From: Primula veris
Taxonomy: Eukaryota > Streptophyta > Magnoliopsida > Ericales > Primulaceae
Length of the DNA stretch: 64,000 nucleotides
Assembly: GCA_963682055.1 (NCBI GenBank)
Contig: OY821746.1
Coordinates: 9,821,992 to 9,885,991 of the forward strand
Reading direction: 5' to 3'
In this document: positions 1-12,371 of the stretch, piece by piece
Layout: every line of letters starts with the position of its first letter
Position numbering within the stretch: position 1 is the stretch's first letter
The notes under the pieces: model-generated
Told to the model about the DNA's origin: nothing
Database searches by the model: none
The model's input: only the letters and a program-made list of their open reading frames with translations
Translations under genes and position numbers: made by a program

Positions 1-2987
1 GGGAAATCAAAATTTTATTCTAATCTTGAAGCACTGGCAGAAGAATTGCTCGATTCATATTCTTGTGCTATCAGGGCAAAGGTTGATAATGGAGATGAAC
101 ATAGAGGATTATTAGATGAGTATTGGAAGGGGAGAGATTCTGTCCTAGATTCTCTTTATCAGCTGGTGACAAGTATAGCCCAAACTAGATATCAGGTCTG
201 TAACTGTGCTTCAGTTATTGTCTAGGGGTCTAACTGTTGAACTAGACTTGTTATTCTCATCTATCTGATGAGGATTTTGATAAGCACATCATTGCTCTTT
301 CTTTGCAAACAATTGTTGAGGTCCAAAATTTTGAACACTTCACAGGTGGGTCACAGAAAAACCACCTATATAAGATATAAAAATTAGTAACATGTAAAGC
401 AGAGTTAACCTTTTTGTTCTGATAACAAGGTAGCTAGGCAAATAGATGCGTGAATGCAAAAGCAGTTTGTCATGTGATTGGTTCCAACCAAGATTTATCT
501 GAGTAGGTTGAGCTTAAGCCTTTAAGTGCATAGGATTTGAACTATGGTGTTGTTTTCATTTGCAGGATTCAGATGAACAAACTGAAGTCCAAAGACAAGC
601 GATTTTTAAAGATCTCTCATCACATTTGATGTATATTGCAAAAAGAAACCAGGGATACCAAGTTATGTGGAATTTATGTTCTGATGCTAATGATCTCGAG
701 CTGCTTAAGAACCTAATGGTAACAAAAATTTTAACCCCTCATTAGTTCAATGTATGATGTTTCTTATGGCAAAGCATTATGTTTTAATTCCTTATGCTTC
801 TTTTGCAGCATGAGAGTATGGGGCCAATTGGTGGGTTCAGTTCCTTTGTGTTTAAACAACTGTATAGCGCTAGAAAATTCTCCGAACTTTTAAGACTTGG
901 GGAAGAGTTTCAAGAAGAACTGGCTGTGTTTCTAAAGTACCATCGTGATCTTCTCTGGCTACACCAAGTGTACCTTCATCAGTATTCTTCGGTTTCCGAT
1001 AGTCTTCATGAATTAGCTCTCTCTCAAGAAAATGACTCTGTTGCAGAAGTGGCTGAGGGTGTTGAGTATGAAGTGGACAAAAAAGAGACGACGTTAGCTG
1101 AAAGAAAACGGTTTTTACACCTCTCTAAGATAGCTGCAGTAGCAGGTTTGTATATTGGATGGTCCCCTCCTCTCTCTCCCTCTTCCGAAAATTTGGACTT
1201 GCATACACTTCTGCATACTTAAACCTGTTGACCACTAACAATTTCTATAAAAAATGCCACGGCCAAGTAATTTTTTATCCTTCGAAAAAAAATTATTTAT
1301 AGCAGTAATTCTATTTGTTATACATGTTTATATCAGTAGCTATTTACCTTTGAAATGAAAGTTTAGTTCAATAGAAATCTTGCATCTTCTTCTGTTTGGA
1401 TAGAATCATAGAATATCAACCTCCCTTTGTTGAGCGACAGGTCCACAATCCGGTAGAGTGGGAACATAATTATAGATTAAATTCTCAAAAGCTACAAAAT
1501 CAACATACAAGTAAAGGAATGCAATATTCTATTATTGGCTTGCTCCATTTAGAATGCATAAAGAATAGAAAGATGTCATCTCATTCAGATTCTATTATTT
1601 TTTTACTATGAAACAACCAATCTTAGCAATTAATCTGTTTCTAGTTCCGAGTTATAACAATTTAGATTATTTATGGCAGTGGAGGAACTAGTAGTTTGTT
1701 GTATTGTAACTGAAACTCCACTTGGCCGCATCGCAATGTTCTCCCAACTAATGCTATGCTGTTACTGCTTCTAACCCAGTGATTTTACAATCAAGTGATT
1801 TCATAGAATAAACCACAAGTCATCGTGCTTGATACTTGATACCGAGTAGTAAAGAAGGAATTTACACACTTGTGTTGATTGGTAACTCATTTATTATCAG
1901 AGAAATCTAAATTGGTTTCATTCCATGTTTAAGAGGGTTAAATATTTTTGTCAGTAAAGTTGTTTATTTGGAGTTTTGACTTTGTAGAAATGATTTTTTT
2001 TATGTTTGTATAGTTAAGATTTCTCGGTTTTAGCAGGAAAAACTGCTGATTGTGACAAAAAGTTGAAGCGCATTGAAGCTGATCTGAAGATACTGGAACT
2101 GCAGGTAAGGTTTTATGCTGTATGCCAAGGCCTTTTCTTATTGTAACTTACAGGCTCAATTTCTTTTTTTTCATTAAAAGCTGGACTGCAGTTGGTTTGA
2201 CAGATTACCAGCATAATTTTTGTTTAGTAAGGCTGACCAGTCAAGAAGCTAAGTTTTGCTGGGTTCTTTTGGCCTGAATAAGCTAGAACTTTAAAGCTAG
2301 GCGAGCCTAGATTTATTCTGAACATGAAAAAAGCCAGCTGATTTTTTCAAAAGCTGCAACCAAACAAGACCATTTTCTTCATTCTATTGGTTATGTTATT
2401 ATCCTCAAACGGGACTCATGTTGAAGCTCTGTTTACAGGAAGCGATTCTGAAACTAATCCCAGATGAAGAAAAGCAAAACATCGGAAAGCGGCTTCTTTC
2501 TCCCATAGAGCTCATAGACCTGTGTCTCAAAACCCAAAACCGTGAGCTCTCACTTTGTGCTTTTAACGTGTTTGCATGGACCAGCTCTTCCTTTATCAAA
2601 TGTAACCGAAGTCTTTTAGAAGAGTGCTGGAGAAATATCGTAAATCAAGAGGATTGGAATAAAATTCATCAAACTTCGATTACCGAGGGTTGGAGCGATG
2701 AAGAGATTTTAAAGGTTTTAAGAGACACGATGCTTTTCCGGGCCTCAAGCAGGTGTTATGGGCCGGAAATGGAAGGTTTCAATGGTGGATTTGATGAGAT
2801 TTTACCTCTGAGGCAAGAGAATTTGGAGGTCACAAATGTGAATAATTCAGGTTCTTCTGTGGAGGCTATTTTAACGCAGCACAAGGATTTTCCCGAGGCT
2901 GGTAAGCTTATGTTGACTGCAATTATGTTGGGGGTGGAACAAAGTGATGATGGCGAAATAGAAGATGGTCCGATTCCCATGGAGTGA
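1..2987 (+). CDS. NUP133: Nucleoporin NUP133, C-terminal part (5' end outside window)
   Basis: Five exons join in one frame: 1-195, 566-718, 809-1145, 2037-2104 and 2439-2987, giving 433 residues and a stop at 2985-2987. Each junction has GT and AG; the third intron splits a Gly codon. The product matches my knowledge of plant NUP133, a scaffold subunit of the Y-shaped NUP107-160 complex of the nuclear pore. Recognisable stretches are SSFVFKQLYSARKFSELLRL, the basic-acidic KKLKRIEADLKILELQ and the alpha-helical C-terminal domain that contacts NUP107 in the family. The N-terminal beta-propeller and roughly the first two thirds of the usual ~1300 residues lie left of the window. The protein ends in an acidic tail (GEIEDGPIPME). 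The 891-bp third intron holds a 71-codon open stretch that breaks the splice frame and is not coding. Family call confident; exon ends inferred from consensus. Confidence 0.9.
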
Positions 2988-3672
2988 GTGGTGGTCACTA
3001 GAAAAATATGGTTATGATGTCTTTATCCTGTGTGCATATACTCTGAGATTGAGATCAATATAGCTATTTTGTGTTCGGTGGTAATATTTTGGAAGTTTAA
3101 TATTGTGGAGGGTAGTGAATAGTGATGAAATCTTTGGTTATGTATACAAAATTTTCTTTTATGTTCCTAGCTTGTAATGCTTTGTTATGACGTTTTCTTC
3201 AGAATTTTTAGCTTTGTATGGTTGCTTCTCTAGTTGAATGACCACTGTCTTGACTGAAAAACAATGTGATATGATTGGTGTATTTGTGCATGTTAATTTT
3301 CCTTGCGTCTTTTTCAAAAATACCAGATTGTGCTCGTCTGTCTGAACCTTTTGATCTCAGTTTTTTTGCCAATAACCAGATCATGTATGTTTAAGTGATG
3401 TATTTGGCTGAATTAATCTTTTCCCAGCTTTTTTGGACTGATAGCTTAAAGAATTAAACTACAGTAAACTTCTGTCTTTCTCAACCGCAAACATGCTAAT
3501 ACGCCAAGTATGTTTGCGGTTGAGAAAGACATAAGTAAAAGCTAAAATGCACGAGGGGAAAGGTGTAAACATTTGGGATTTTATATGTTCTGTTGTAATT
3601 TCAAAATTGAAGAGTTGAAGAAGATCGGTTGTGTATGTATCAGCTTTCATTTGATTGTCATTTGCGAAACTA
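2988..3672. other. NUP133 3' region and intergenic spacer
   Basis: No gene is seen. The first ~250 bp should be NUP133 3' UTR (T-rich, with TTGTAA-type signals). The only structured item is the hairpin at 3474-3530, listed separately. Confidence 0.6.
3474..3530. repeat. Perfect 21-bp inverted repeat (hairpin)
   Basis: Arm 3474-3494 is the exact reverse complement of arm 3510-3530; each begins or ends with GTCTTTCTCAACCGC or its complement. The loop is 15 bases (3495-3509). It lies ~490 bp past the NUP133 stop. No longer flanking symmetry is visible, so it is not obviously the end of a larger MITE. Confidence 0.85.
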
Positions 3673-3830
3673 CATCCAATTTTAATGGGTCAAAAACTTT
3701 TATTAAAATTGTCGGAATGAAATTTTTTAAAAGTTAATCATATAGTTTAAATGTTAAATTTTATGATTAGATTTAAAAAAAATTATTTCGATAATTTTAA
3801 TAAAAGTTATAAACCGGTTAAAATTGCACG
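3673..3830. repeat. Palindromic ~158-bp MITE, copy 1
   Basis: The left part reads CAATTTTAATGGGTC then AACTTTTATTAAAATT. The right part is its reverse complement in order, ending AAATTGCACG. A second copy with the same plan lies at 48363-48521. Shared cores are TTTTATTAAAATT on the left and ATAATTTTAATA on the right. No coding capacity. Confidence 0.65.
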
Positions 3831-3951
3831 TAATTTCGTAATGAACAATTAAATAGAAACGTAACCACTAATATGGCATACAATCAACTTTACAAACTCT
3901 TTAAAAAAAAATCAACTCTACAAAATGAGCCCACCAAAGATTTTCCAAATC

Positions 3952-4022
3952 CACGTGGCAAGAGAAAATTGCCTATGAAATCCGAACGGAAATCCAATAT
4001 GTGACGTGGACCAATCAGATAA
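3952..4022 (+). promoter_or_regulatory. LHCB2 light-responsive promoter elements
   Basis: A perfect G-box CACGTGGC (3952-3959), a TGACGTGG element (4002-4009), a CCAAT box (4011-4015) and an overlapping GATAA I-box core (4018-4022) lie 150-220 bp upstream of the LHCB2 start codon. G-box plus I-box spacing is typical of photosynthesis-gene promoters bound by bZIP, PIF and MYB-like factors. The motifs are seen directly; the regulation is inferred. Confidence 0.7.
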
Positions 4023-4066
4023 TGCTGACATATACGCATCCTAATCAACAACTTAATCCTAATTTC

Positions 4067-4075
4067 ATTTATAAT
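4067..4075 (+). promoter_or_regulatory. Probable LHCB2 TATA box
   Basis: ATTTATAAT lies ~100 bp before the start codon, which would give a 5' UTR of roughly 70 bases. It is the only TATA-like site well placed downstream of the G-box cluster. Confidence 0.55.
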
Positions 4076-4171
4076 CTGGCCACCCCTTCTTTCATTTTAA
4101 CAAGCTTCTTCATCTTTACAAAACATAAAAGCTTTAGTGTGTTTCTTGATATAAAGAAGATCTAACAAAAA

Positions 4172-5740
<1,569 letters not shown>

Positions 5741-7076
5741 AAATTGAACCTGTGAGAGTGAATCATTAGTAATGTAACGTTGGCAGTACAAAAATGTTAA
5801 ATGATATATATTATTTTCGCAATCCTGGGTCGATAAGTTTCCTCGTTACATTTATGGTTTTATGTCCAGTAAACAGAAACTAAGATTGTTATACGCACTT
5901 GATGCACCTCAATAGATAATCAGGCCTATGTCCGATCAGGCCAAAAGCACGTGTGTGTGCTCAAACAAACACGAGACTACTATCCAGATTCGTTTTTTAG
6001 CTCAATTATAAGAACTAACATCTGATAATTAGTACACATTCACCTTGGGAAACAACCACTGGTTTGAATCAGAATCAATCTCCCAGGCAACTGTTAGTGC
6101 GTCCGATCGTAAATTATCTTGGAAGCAATCATGCAAAGATGGTATAAAATGATATAGGAAATGAAGTAGAAGAAAGCAGATGTGACTGCTATCATACGAC
6201 TTTACTGATACGTATTGATCAATTTTTATTCTTAGACAGGATCTTCAGAGTATTACCATAGAAGATGCCCAGGTCCTTCAATGGATGCATTACATTACAT
6301 TACCAACAATCAAGATAACATATTATTGATGTTTACTATGAGAAAAACTACTATTCACCCTGACAATTATCTCCCACTTATAAAATTTGGCTAGAATCTC
6401 CGTAACAGAGGAACTGTCATTACAAACGTGAAGGATTCTTTATAAGACCAAAAGCATTACTCATTTTGAAAATTTTAATCCCATATCCCTCTTGGCTTCA
6501 ATATGTAACAAAACTGGGTCAGTATCAGGCATAGTTTTCAATCTTTGCCTGATTATCAGACATATATCTTCCCCGTTTGAGAATGTGATTTGTCCGGCGC
6601 AATTTTTGTACTAAACTAGTCATTATGCTTTATTTAACCGATTCTTGTTCTTTTACGAGTTATTTCTTTTTCACCATTACTCTAAACCGTGAATTTTTGT
6701 CCCACCAATTAGCATACTACACATTAGTAATATAAGAGCATACGAGCCAATAGTTTAGGATCCAACTCAATAACATGATAATCTGCATATTCAGTACTTC
6801 CAATATTTTTATGGTTCTTAGCACTGCTCAACGAACGAACTAAAAATAAATTATTTGATCAGATTGTTTTATTTCCTTTTATCCTCTCTGGGAATGTCGA
6901 TCAGGAAACATTACCGTGTGCTTTTTCCATATCATCCTAACAAAATGTCTACGACCATTATCCAACAGTCCATCATGATAACATTAATTTAAAACTAGAT
7001 AAGATGCAATTATATAATTTTTAACAAATTAAGCTTTGTGAATCTCAAGACACAATTCTGATGTAAGGATAGCTAT
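5741..7076. other. Intergenic, no gene seen
   Basis: The first ~200 bp are probably LHCB2 3' UTR. The rest is AT-rich single-copy-looking sequence with no open frame resembling a protein and no repeat that I could pair with another part of the window. Confidence 0.6.
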
Positions 7077-7921
7077 TAGGGCTGTGCAAAAAACCGAAAA
7101 ACTGAACACATTTTGGTTCAGTTTACTATTAAACCGAACCGGAAAAACCCGAAAAATCGAAAAAAATTTTCAATTATTGAGGACTCAAATTTTGAGTTAC
7201 ACATAGCCAATTATTATGTTTTGTTATATATATTTTAATTAGTTAACATTTAATTTAATCATAATTTATAATTGTCTCAACTTTTAATAACTAAAAAATC
7301 TAGTGATTAACATTTTTCACAATTAACATTTGAAAATAATGTTTGCATAATTATAAGTTATAACCGTTTCATAACCCATATGTATGATATGAAAGAAAAT
7401 TTTATTATAAATTGTAACTATCTAAATAATTGTGATACTAACTTTTCATTATTAACTGATGTATTTCACCTTAAAATTATGCTCTTAATTTATTTAAACT
7501 TTGTCAAAAAATAAGTTGACTAAAAAAACTCATAAATAAGTTATTTTTTATTATTCTACTACATCATTTTACTCAATTTTCTAATAATTAGGGGACGTGT
7601 AATTTGGAAAGCATATACAAGATACCAAATTGATAAAAAAAATTTTTTATTATTTTTACATATCTAAATTAGAAGATTCGCAATAAATATATTACCAAAA
7701 TAAACATAATAATGTACTAGCTAAATCTATAAATAAACATGTTTCAAAATATAACAACAACAAAAATGTATTTTTTTAATTAAAACCCAAAAAAAAACCC
7801 CAAAAAATCCGAAACCGGACCGAGACAAACCGGTTCGGTCCATAAACCTAAAAGACCGAAATAAAAAAATAAATTATGCTCGGTTTTGGTTTTACCAATA
7901 ACCGGACCGAACCCAATTCTA
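7077..7921. mobile_element. hAT-like non-autonomous element (degenerate)
   Basis: The left end TAGGGCTGTGCAAAAAACCG and the reverse complement of the right end TAGAATTGGGTTCGGTCCGG fit the TAG(G/A)..TG termini of plant hAT elements. Subterminal regions on both sides are dense in AACCG/CGGTT motifs; the middle is AT-rich without coding capacity. The flanking 8-mers (ATAGCTAT and CTTACTAT) match at only 5 of 8 positions, so the target duplication is weak. Length 845 bp. Confidence 0.55.
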
Positions 7922-8583
7922 CTTACTATTATAGCAATTTTACGACTAATTAAACTCTTGAGTCTGTACTTCCCTCAAATAAAAAGGGTCGAAAGCGGTA
8001 ACGATATTTTTACATTCTAAGTGTATCTCATTTCATGAAGTTGTGAGTATTTCATCCAGCATTCCAACTAGAACTATTTTTCACCAAATCAGAATGTAGG
8101 CACCCGATCTCCTTTACCAAATAATGCAAATCTCAAAATAGTAAAGGTAGCACCTCGGAACTGAAATATTTAGTTGGCTTGCTAATGACATGGGATTAGG
8201 GGCGGCTCATGCCCAAACCCAAACCCAATCCGAGTAATACTTGAACCTTAGGTAAAAAGGTAAAGAAATTTTTTTGGAAGACAACATGAAACAGATGATA
8301 TATATTGTTTACATTTATCATATATTTATATGTAGCATAAATGTTTATGACCATATCCTAACTCTTGAAAGACCTAAGTTCAAACATTTCCAACAACATA
8401 TTATTTTTTTGACATTTCTAATCTTATGTATTCTTAATACAATAACAATTGTTTTACGTCTTTTAAACTATTTCTTTAGTTGAATTGTTTTATTCCTATG
8501 AACACACTATTTGTTTTGCTTAATTTTATTTATTTGTTGTTAAAACCATTAAATTTAACCCAAGTAGAAGGAAATTTTGTTTG
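7922..8583. other. Intergenic, no gene seen
   Basis: AT-rich DNA. One 69-codon open stretch at 8274 is hydrophobic low-complexity translation of AT-rich sequence and has no recognisable domain. Confidence 0.6.
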
Positions 8584-8588
8584 CTTAA

Positions 8589-9798
8589 TGTTAGGACCAG
8601 ATTTCTGGTCTAAATATTGTTTATTGTCTATTGGTTTCACTAAATAAATCCTAACTGTTGTTAAGAACTAGGACAGTATTGACAGGTTTCAAGTACCAGT
8701 TGCAACCTCAGTTGCAACCTACTAAGTCAGCAGTGACAGGTTTCAAGTACCAGTTGCAACCTCAGTTGCAACCTACTAAGTCAGTAGTGATAGGTTTCAA
8801 GTATTAGTTGCAACATCAGTTGCAACCACAGTTCCAACCTGCTGCTCAGCAGTATTCTGTCTAGTTCTGTAAATCTGCATAGCTGTCATTTATTGATTAT
8901 TAATTGTTTAATTGTTTTACAGCTTGCAGGATATATTCTCATATGTTTCTAAAAAGTAAATATGCGTAAATTGAGAATATTAAAATGGTAAGGAAAGATG
9001 TTTTCTAAGAGTTTTAAAGAGATTAGTTAATAAGGATTTGTTTCCTTTTAATATGTATATCTATTCTTATGCTTGGTCTTATCACTTGATTCAATCTTTG
9101 ATCTTTATCTTATTCAGTAAAGAGACGTTTTAAAGATTGATTGTAATATGGAGTTGAATGTTATATCATGGAAAGATATTATCTTTTTATATGTTTCCTA
9201 GTTATAGGAAAATACTAACTCTTATAATCAAGCTGGTTATTAAACAGGTATCAACCAATGATAATTGGAGTCAATCAATGAAGTATCACGCAATGTATGG
9301 GAAGATTGAAGCCAATCAATAAAGGCAAAAACAATCAAAAGATACTGAAGAAATAGAAGATTGTTTTACTTGCTTATATACTTGATAACTTAGCTTGTAA
9401 AAGTGTGTGTGTTCTAAATTATAAAGAACCCATTCTTGAGAGAATACACGTGAGCTTTAAAAAGAAAACAATGGTGGGATGTCATTGATTCATAAGTGAT
9501 AGTTATAGAGTAGGAGCAATATAGAGATAGGCAGAAAAACCTAGAGGGAGTCTAAGTGTTTTTCGTTAAGACTTGAGTCCTATATTGTAAGCTTTTTATA
9601 ATATCATAATCTGGGTAAGTGCCCCGGAGACGTAGCCTAGTTAGGTGAACTCCGTTGTTAAATGTGCGTGTGATTTCAATTACGTACATTTAATTTTTTA
9701 CAGTTCTGTCCATTTATACACTGGGTTCTAACTGTGGTTGCAACCTCACTTAGAATCTAACTGCAAAACTGCAACTAGAACAGCGGATAGGAATTTCA
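8589..9798 (+). mobile_element. Solo LTR of a Copia-type retrotransposon
   Basis: The sequence starts TGTTAGG and ends TTTCA, and is flanked by an exact 5-bp duplication CTTAA (8584-8588 and 9799-9803), as expected for LTR retrotransposon integration followed by LTR-LTR recombination. A TATA-like TTATATACTT lies at ~9374. The segment GTGCCCCGGAGACGTAGCC at ~9618 resembles the R/U5 motif of plant Copia LTRs. There is no second LTR, primer binding site or gag/pol frame nearby. A 54-bp tandem repeat lies within it. The long inverted ends usual in LTRs are short here (TG...CA only), so the exact 3' end rests on the target duplication. Confidence 0.7.
8681..8855. repeat. 54-bp tandem repeat, three copies, inside the solo LTR
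   Basis: Units start at 8681, 8735 and 8789 with GA(C/T)AGGTTTCAAGTA. Each holds two copies of CAGTTGCAAC. Units 1 and 2 are almost identical; the third is diverged and runs out near CAGCAGT. The same TTGCAACCTCA motif recurs once near the LTR 3' end (~9737). Confidence 0.85.
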
Positions 9799-9803
9799 CT
9801 TAA

Positions 9804-10237
9804 TAATATCACTATGAGCAACAACAAAAATTTAAGCATTAAGTAAGTAGAAGCCGAACGAAGCCGGACCGTCCCTGTATGAGATTGGACAATTTGTGGG
9901 GTGTGACCTCCAAAGAGGCATCGTTTCCAATGCCCGGTGAGGGTCGTATTGGAATGGGATTCAACTAATTAGTTCATAGGTGATTTTCTATTTACATAAA
10001 AACCCTTGCGCATCAGAATTACACACAATAAAATTGGATACATGCATACACATGTACAAACAAATAGCCAGCTAGTGGATTAAAACCATATTTATTTTAC
10101 CAATCAGTAAAATGTTATAAGGACTCACATTTTCAACAAATATTATTGTCTTAACTAAATTTCAACTATCAAATTCACTTTTTCTTTAGTTTTTATATTA
10201 ATTTTGTGATGTTTTCTTTTCAATTAAACTTAATTAA
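9804..10237. other. Intergenic, no gene seen
   Basis: Moderately GC-richer patch at ~9850-9960 (GCCGGACCGTCCC, GCCCGGTGAGGG) then AT-rich sequence. I cannot assign it to a gene or to a repeat family. Confidence 0.5.
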
Positions 10238-10461
10238 GGCCCTTTGCAAGTTTAAAATCACTCTATCTCAATCAACAACATTCTTAATAAATGGTAAGTG
10301 ACAAAATATAATCCTACCGGGTGCATAATTTTGCAACCAAACATGAGATAGGTAACAAACTACCTAGTAGGATTAGTAGTTAAATGATCATTTGTAATGC
10401 ATGCGTAATCCCAACATGACTCATAGTTTCGGGACTACGAGTCCCGCAACCAAACGAGGCC
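10238..10461. mobile_element. Possible PIF/Harbinger-like MITE
   Basis: The 224-bp unit begins GGCCCTTTGCA and ends TTTGG-type AACCAAACGAGGCC in inverted sense, with TAA directly on each side (10235-10237 and 10462-10464), as in 3-bp TAA target duplications of PIF/Harbinger elements. A subterminal palindrome GGGACTACGAGTCCC lies near the right end. The terminal match is short, so the call is tentative. Confidence 0.4.
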
Positions 10462-11894
10462 TAAACGAAATAAAAATGATGAATTTGAATGGTGAGTTGT
10501 CTAATTTAAAATACATAGTTATATGATTATTTCTTCATTGTTTTTCGTTCTATCAAAAGCAAAATATATTTTTTGTTACTTGAAAATTCATTTATCCACA
10601 CATCGTCCTTTTCCATGTTAGAAAATGAGTAACAGTTAAATCCAACGAAAAGTCATTGGGCGAATCTATTAAAAAGAATTATACGAATTAATTGTTATGA
10701 GTGACAAATAAGGGTAATAATTACCATATAATAATAATAAAAAAATTAAAATTTAACACAATAATATATTTGGTAACAAATTTGAAAAAAAAAATGCATA
10801 TTAAACAGTTTTTCTCAATGTTGCATGGCGCAATTTAGATGCACCACATGTCAAAATCCAAAAAATTAGGATACGATACGGCTTGGGTGAGACAATTATA
10901 AACAAAATTCAAAAAGTGACTTTTTACTTTTAAAGGTTAAAAAAACTCCAAAAAGATTAATAATCCTAATATTAATTTACAAAAATCTTAAAACTAACAC
11001 CCAAGTATATCATATTTTTATAATATTTTTAATAAACGCTTCGGACGACGCTTTGGCCCTTTTCGTGCAAGTATACACATAATATATCAACAAAGTGATT
11101 ATGTTATTCCATTAAATACAACTACATTTAGCAACCTCAGATACCATGATGGTGTTGCTGGCGTAGTATCGAAGTCGGTCTTATTACCGTATCCACCATC
11201 ATTGCAACCTGCAAAGAAACAGTAGACGCCGTCACCACCACCATTGGAAACGATCGGATCATATATACAACATCAGAGCAGAAGCCGGGGCGGAACTGTA
11301 CTTTCTATAGCAAACCCGAGTCAAACAATGATGATAAGAAGAAGTCGTTGCCATATATGGAACAACTTAGGCTGTAGTGATCTACTGAGATTACAAGGTC
11401 TTGCCAGGGCATGGGGATTAGTGAAATATAGTAACTCATTTAGCATAACCAAGGAATAGATTTAAACGTATTTTTGATTAATTGAGCAATTTACCAGATG
11501 CAACTTTCGGTTACTACATCGAGAAAAAAATAGTCGTTATTGAGTATAGCACAAATTCTCAACTTAATCAACACAATTGAATTTTCCAGTTCATGTTTCA
11601 AGTGTCAATTTTTAACTTGCAGCTATCTTATTATCTTACATTAACTACAACAAAGAACAAAATGAGGATCCGAGTTGGTATAAATTATTTACATCATAAA
11701 TAATTATGGGGTTGTGTTTATGCAGGTACCTAGCGATCAATATAATTATGTGACCATTGTAATTTTCAAATTACTGCTTTAAATTGTTCAATATTTTCAC
11801 ATATAGCATAGTATGTTGTTAATTTGGTACATCTCTAGTCTTAAATTGTGCTCTCTGACTCTATCAACTCATGAGGCCACACGTTCTTTAATAA
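10462..11894. other. Intergenic, no gene supported
   Basis: AT-rich with one GC-richer island at ~11130-11450. That island has short open stretches on both strands, interrupted by stops, and no domain that I recognise. Confidence 0.5.
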
Positions 11895-12371
11895 ATTACA
11901 AGGTGTACAAGCTCTAATGGTGGTTGTGGGGGTATTTTAAGAGATGACAACTGTTGTTTAATCTTTGCATTTAGTAGTTATCTTGGCAATCAAACTAACA
12001 TTTATGCAGAATTCATGGCTATTAGTGATGGCTTGCTTATATGTTACATGTTAAATATTAGTAATATTTGCATAGAAACGAACTCTGAACTTATTGCCAA
12101 TTGGTGGAAAAAAGACACCAAACCAGGGCCTAAATTTGATACTTTATTGTTGGATTTAGTTGAACTAATGGGTCTTGTGAGTTATGATTTATGTCATATA
12201 TATAGTGAACAGAATCAAGTGGCAGATGCTTTAACAAAACAAGGAGCGCATGGTTCCAACAAGACCTTTTTCTCACCCATGGGAACTCAAAGCTCACTCA
12301 TGCTGCATATGTTTTGGACCAGAGCGAAACCCCTTGTGTTAGAGAAAGTACATACAAAATTCAAGATGTAG
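11895..12371 (+). pseudogene. RNase H-like (RVT_3) fragment of a non-LTR retrotransposon or its relic
   Basis: An uninterrupted frame of 158 codons shows the plant RNase H-like pattern: SNGGCGGILRDD, then NIYAEFMAISDG (the conserved Ala-Glu), then ICIETNSELIANWW, then QNQVADALTKQGA. In family members these correspond to the DGS..GG, AE, DS and NxxADxLAK blocks. The first catalytic Asp is absent (CTSSNGG in place of TDGSSxGG) and the second (usually DS in E-x-DS) is Asn. There is no start codon at the proper place and no reverse transcriptase upstream. It therefore looks like a dead domain fragment. Such domains also occur as single plant genes, which would be the alternative. Confidence 0.6.

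Noticed and set aside
1396..1611. 71-codon open stretch in NUP133 intron 3
   Set aside because: It starts within the intron without ATG at its head, joins neither flanking exon in frame, and shows no domain I recognise.
2206..2376. Possible MITE in NUP133 intron 4 with CTGCAACCAAACAAGACC-like end
   Set aside because: The end resembles common plant MITE termini, and similar phrases recur at 30410 and 42690, but no matching opposite terminus or target duplication could be found.
8681..8855. Regular repeats considered as a CRISPR-like array
   Set aside because: Units are contiguous without spacers and lie inside a plant solo LTR.
11122..11459. GC-richer island with open stretches on both strands
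   Set aside because: The longest frames are interrupted, start contexts are missing, and no domain could be named; Gly/Asp-rich reading on the minus strand is suggestive but too short.
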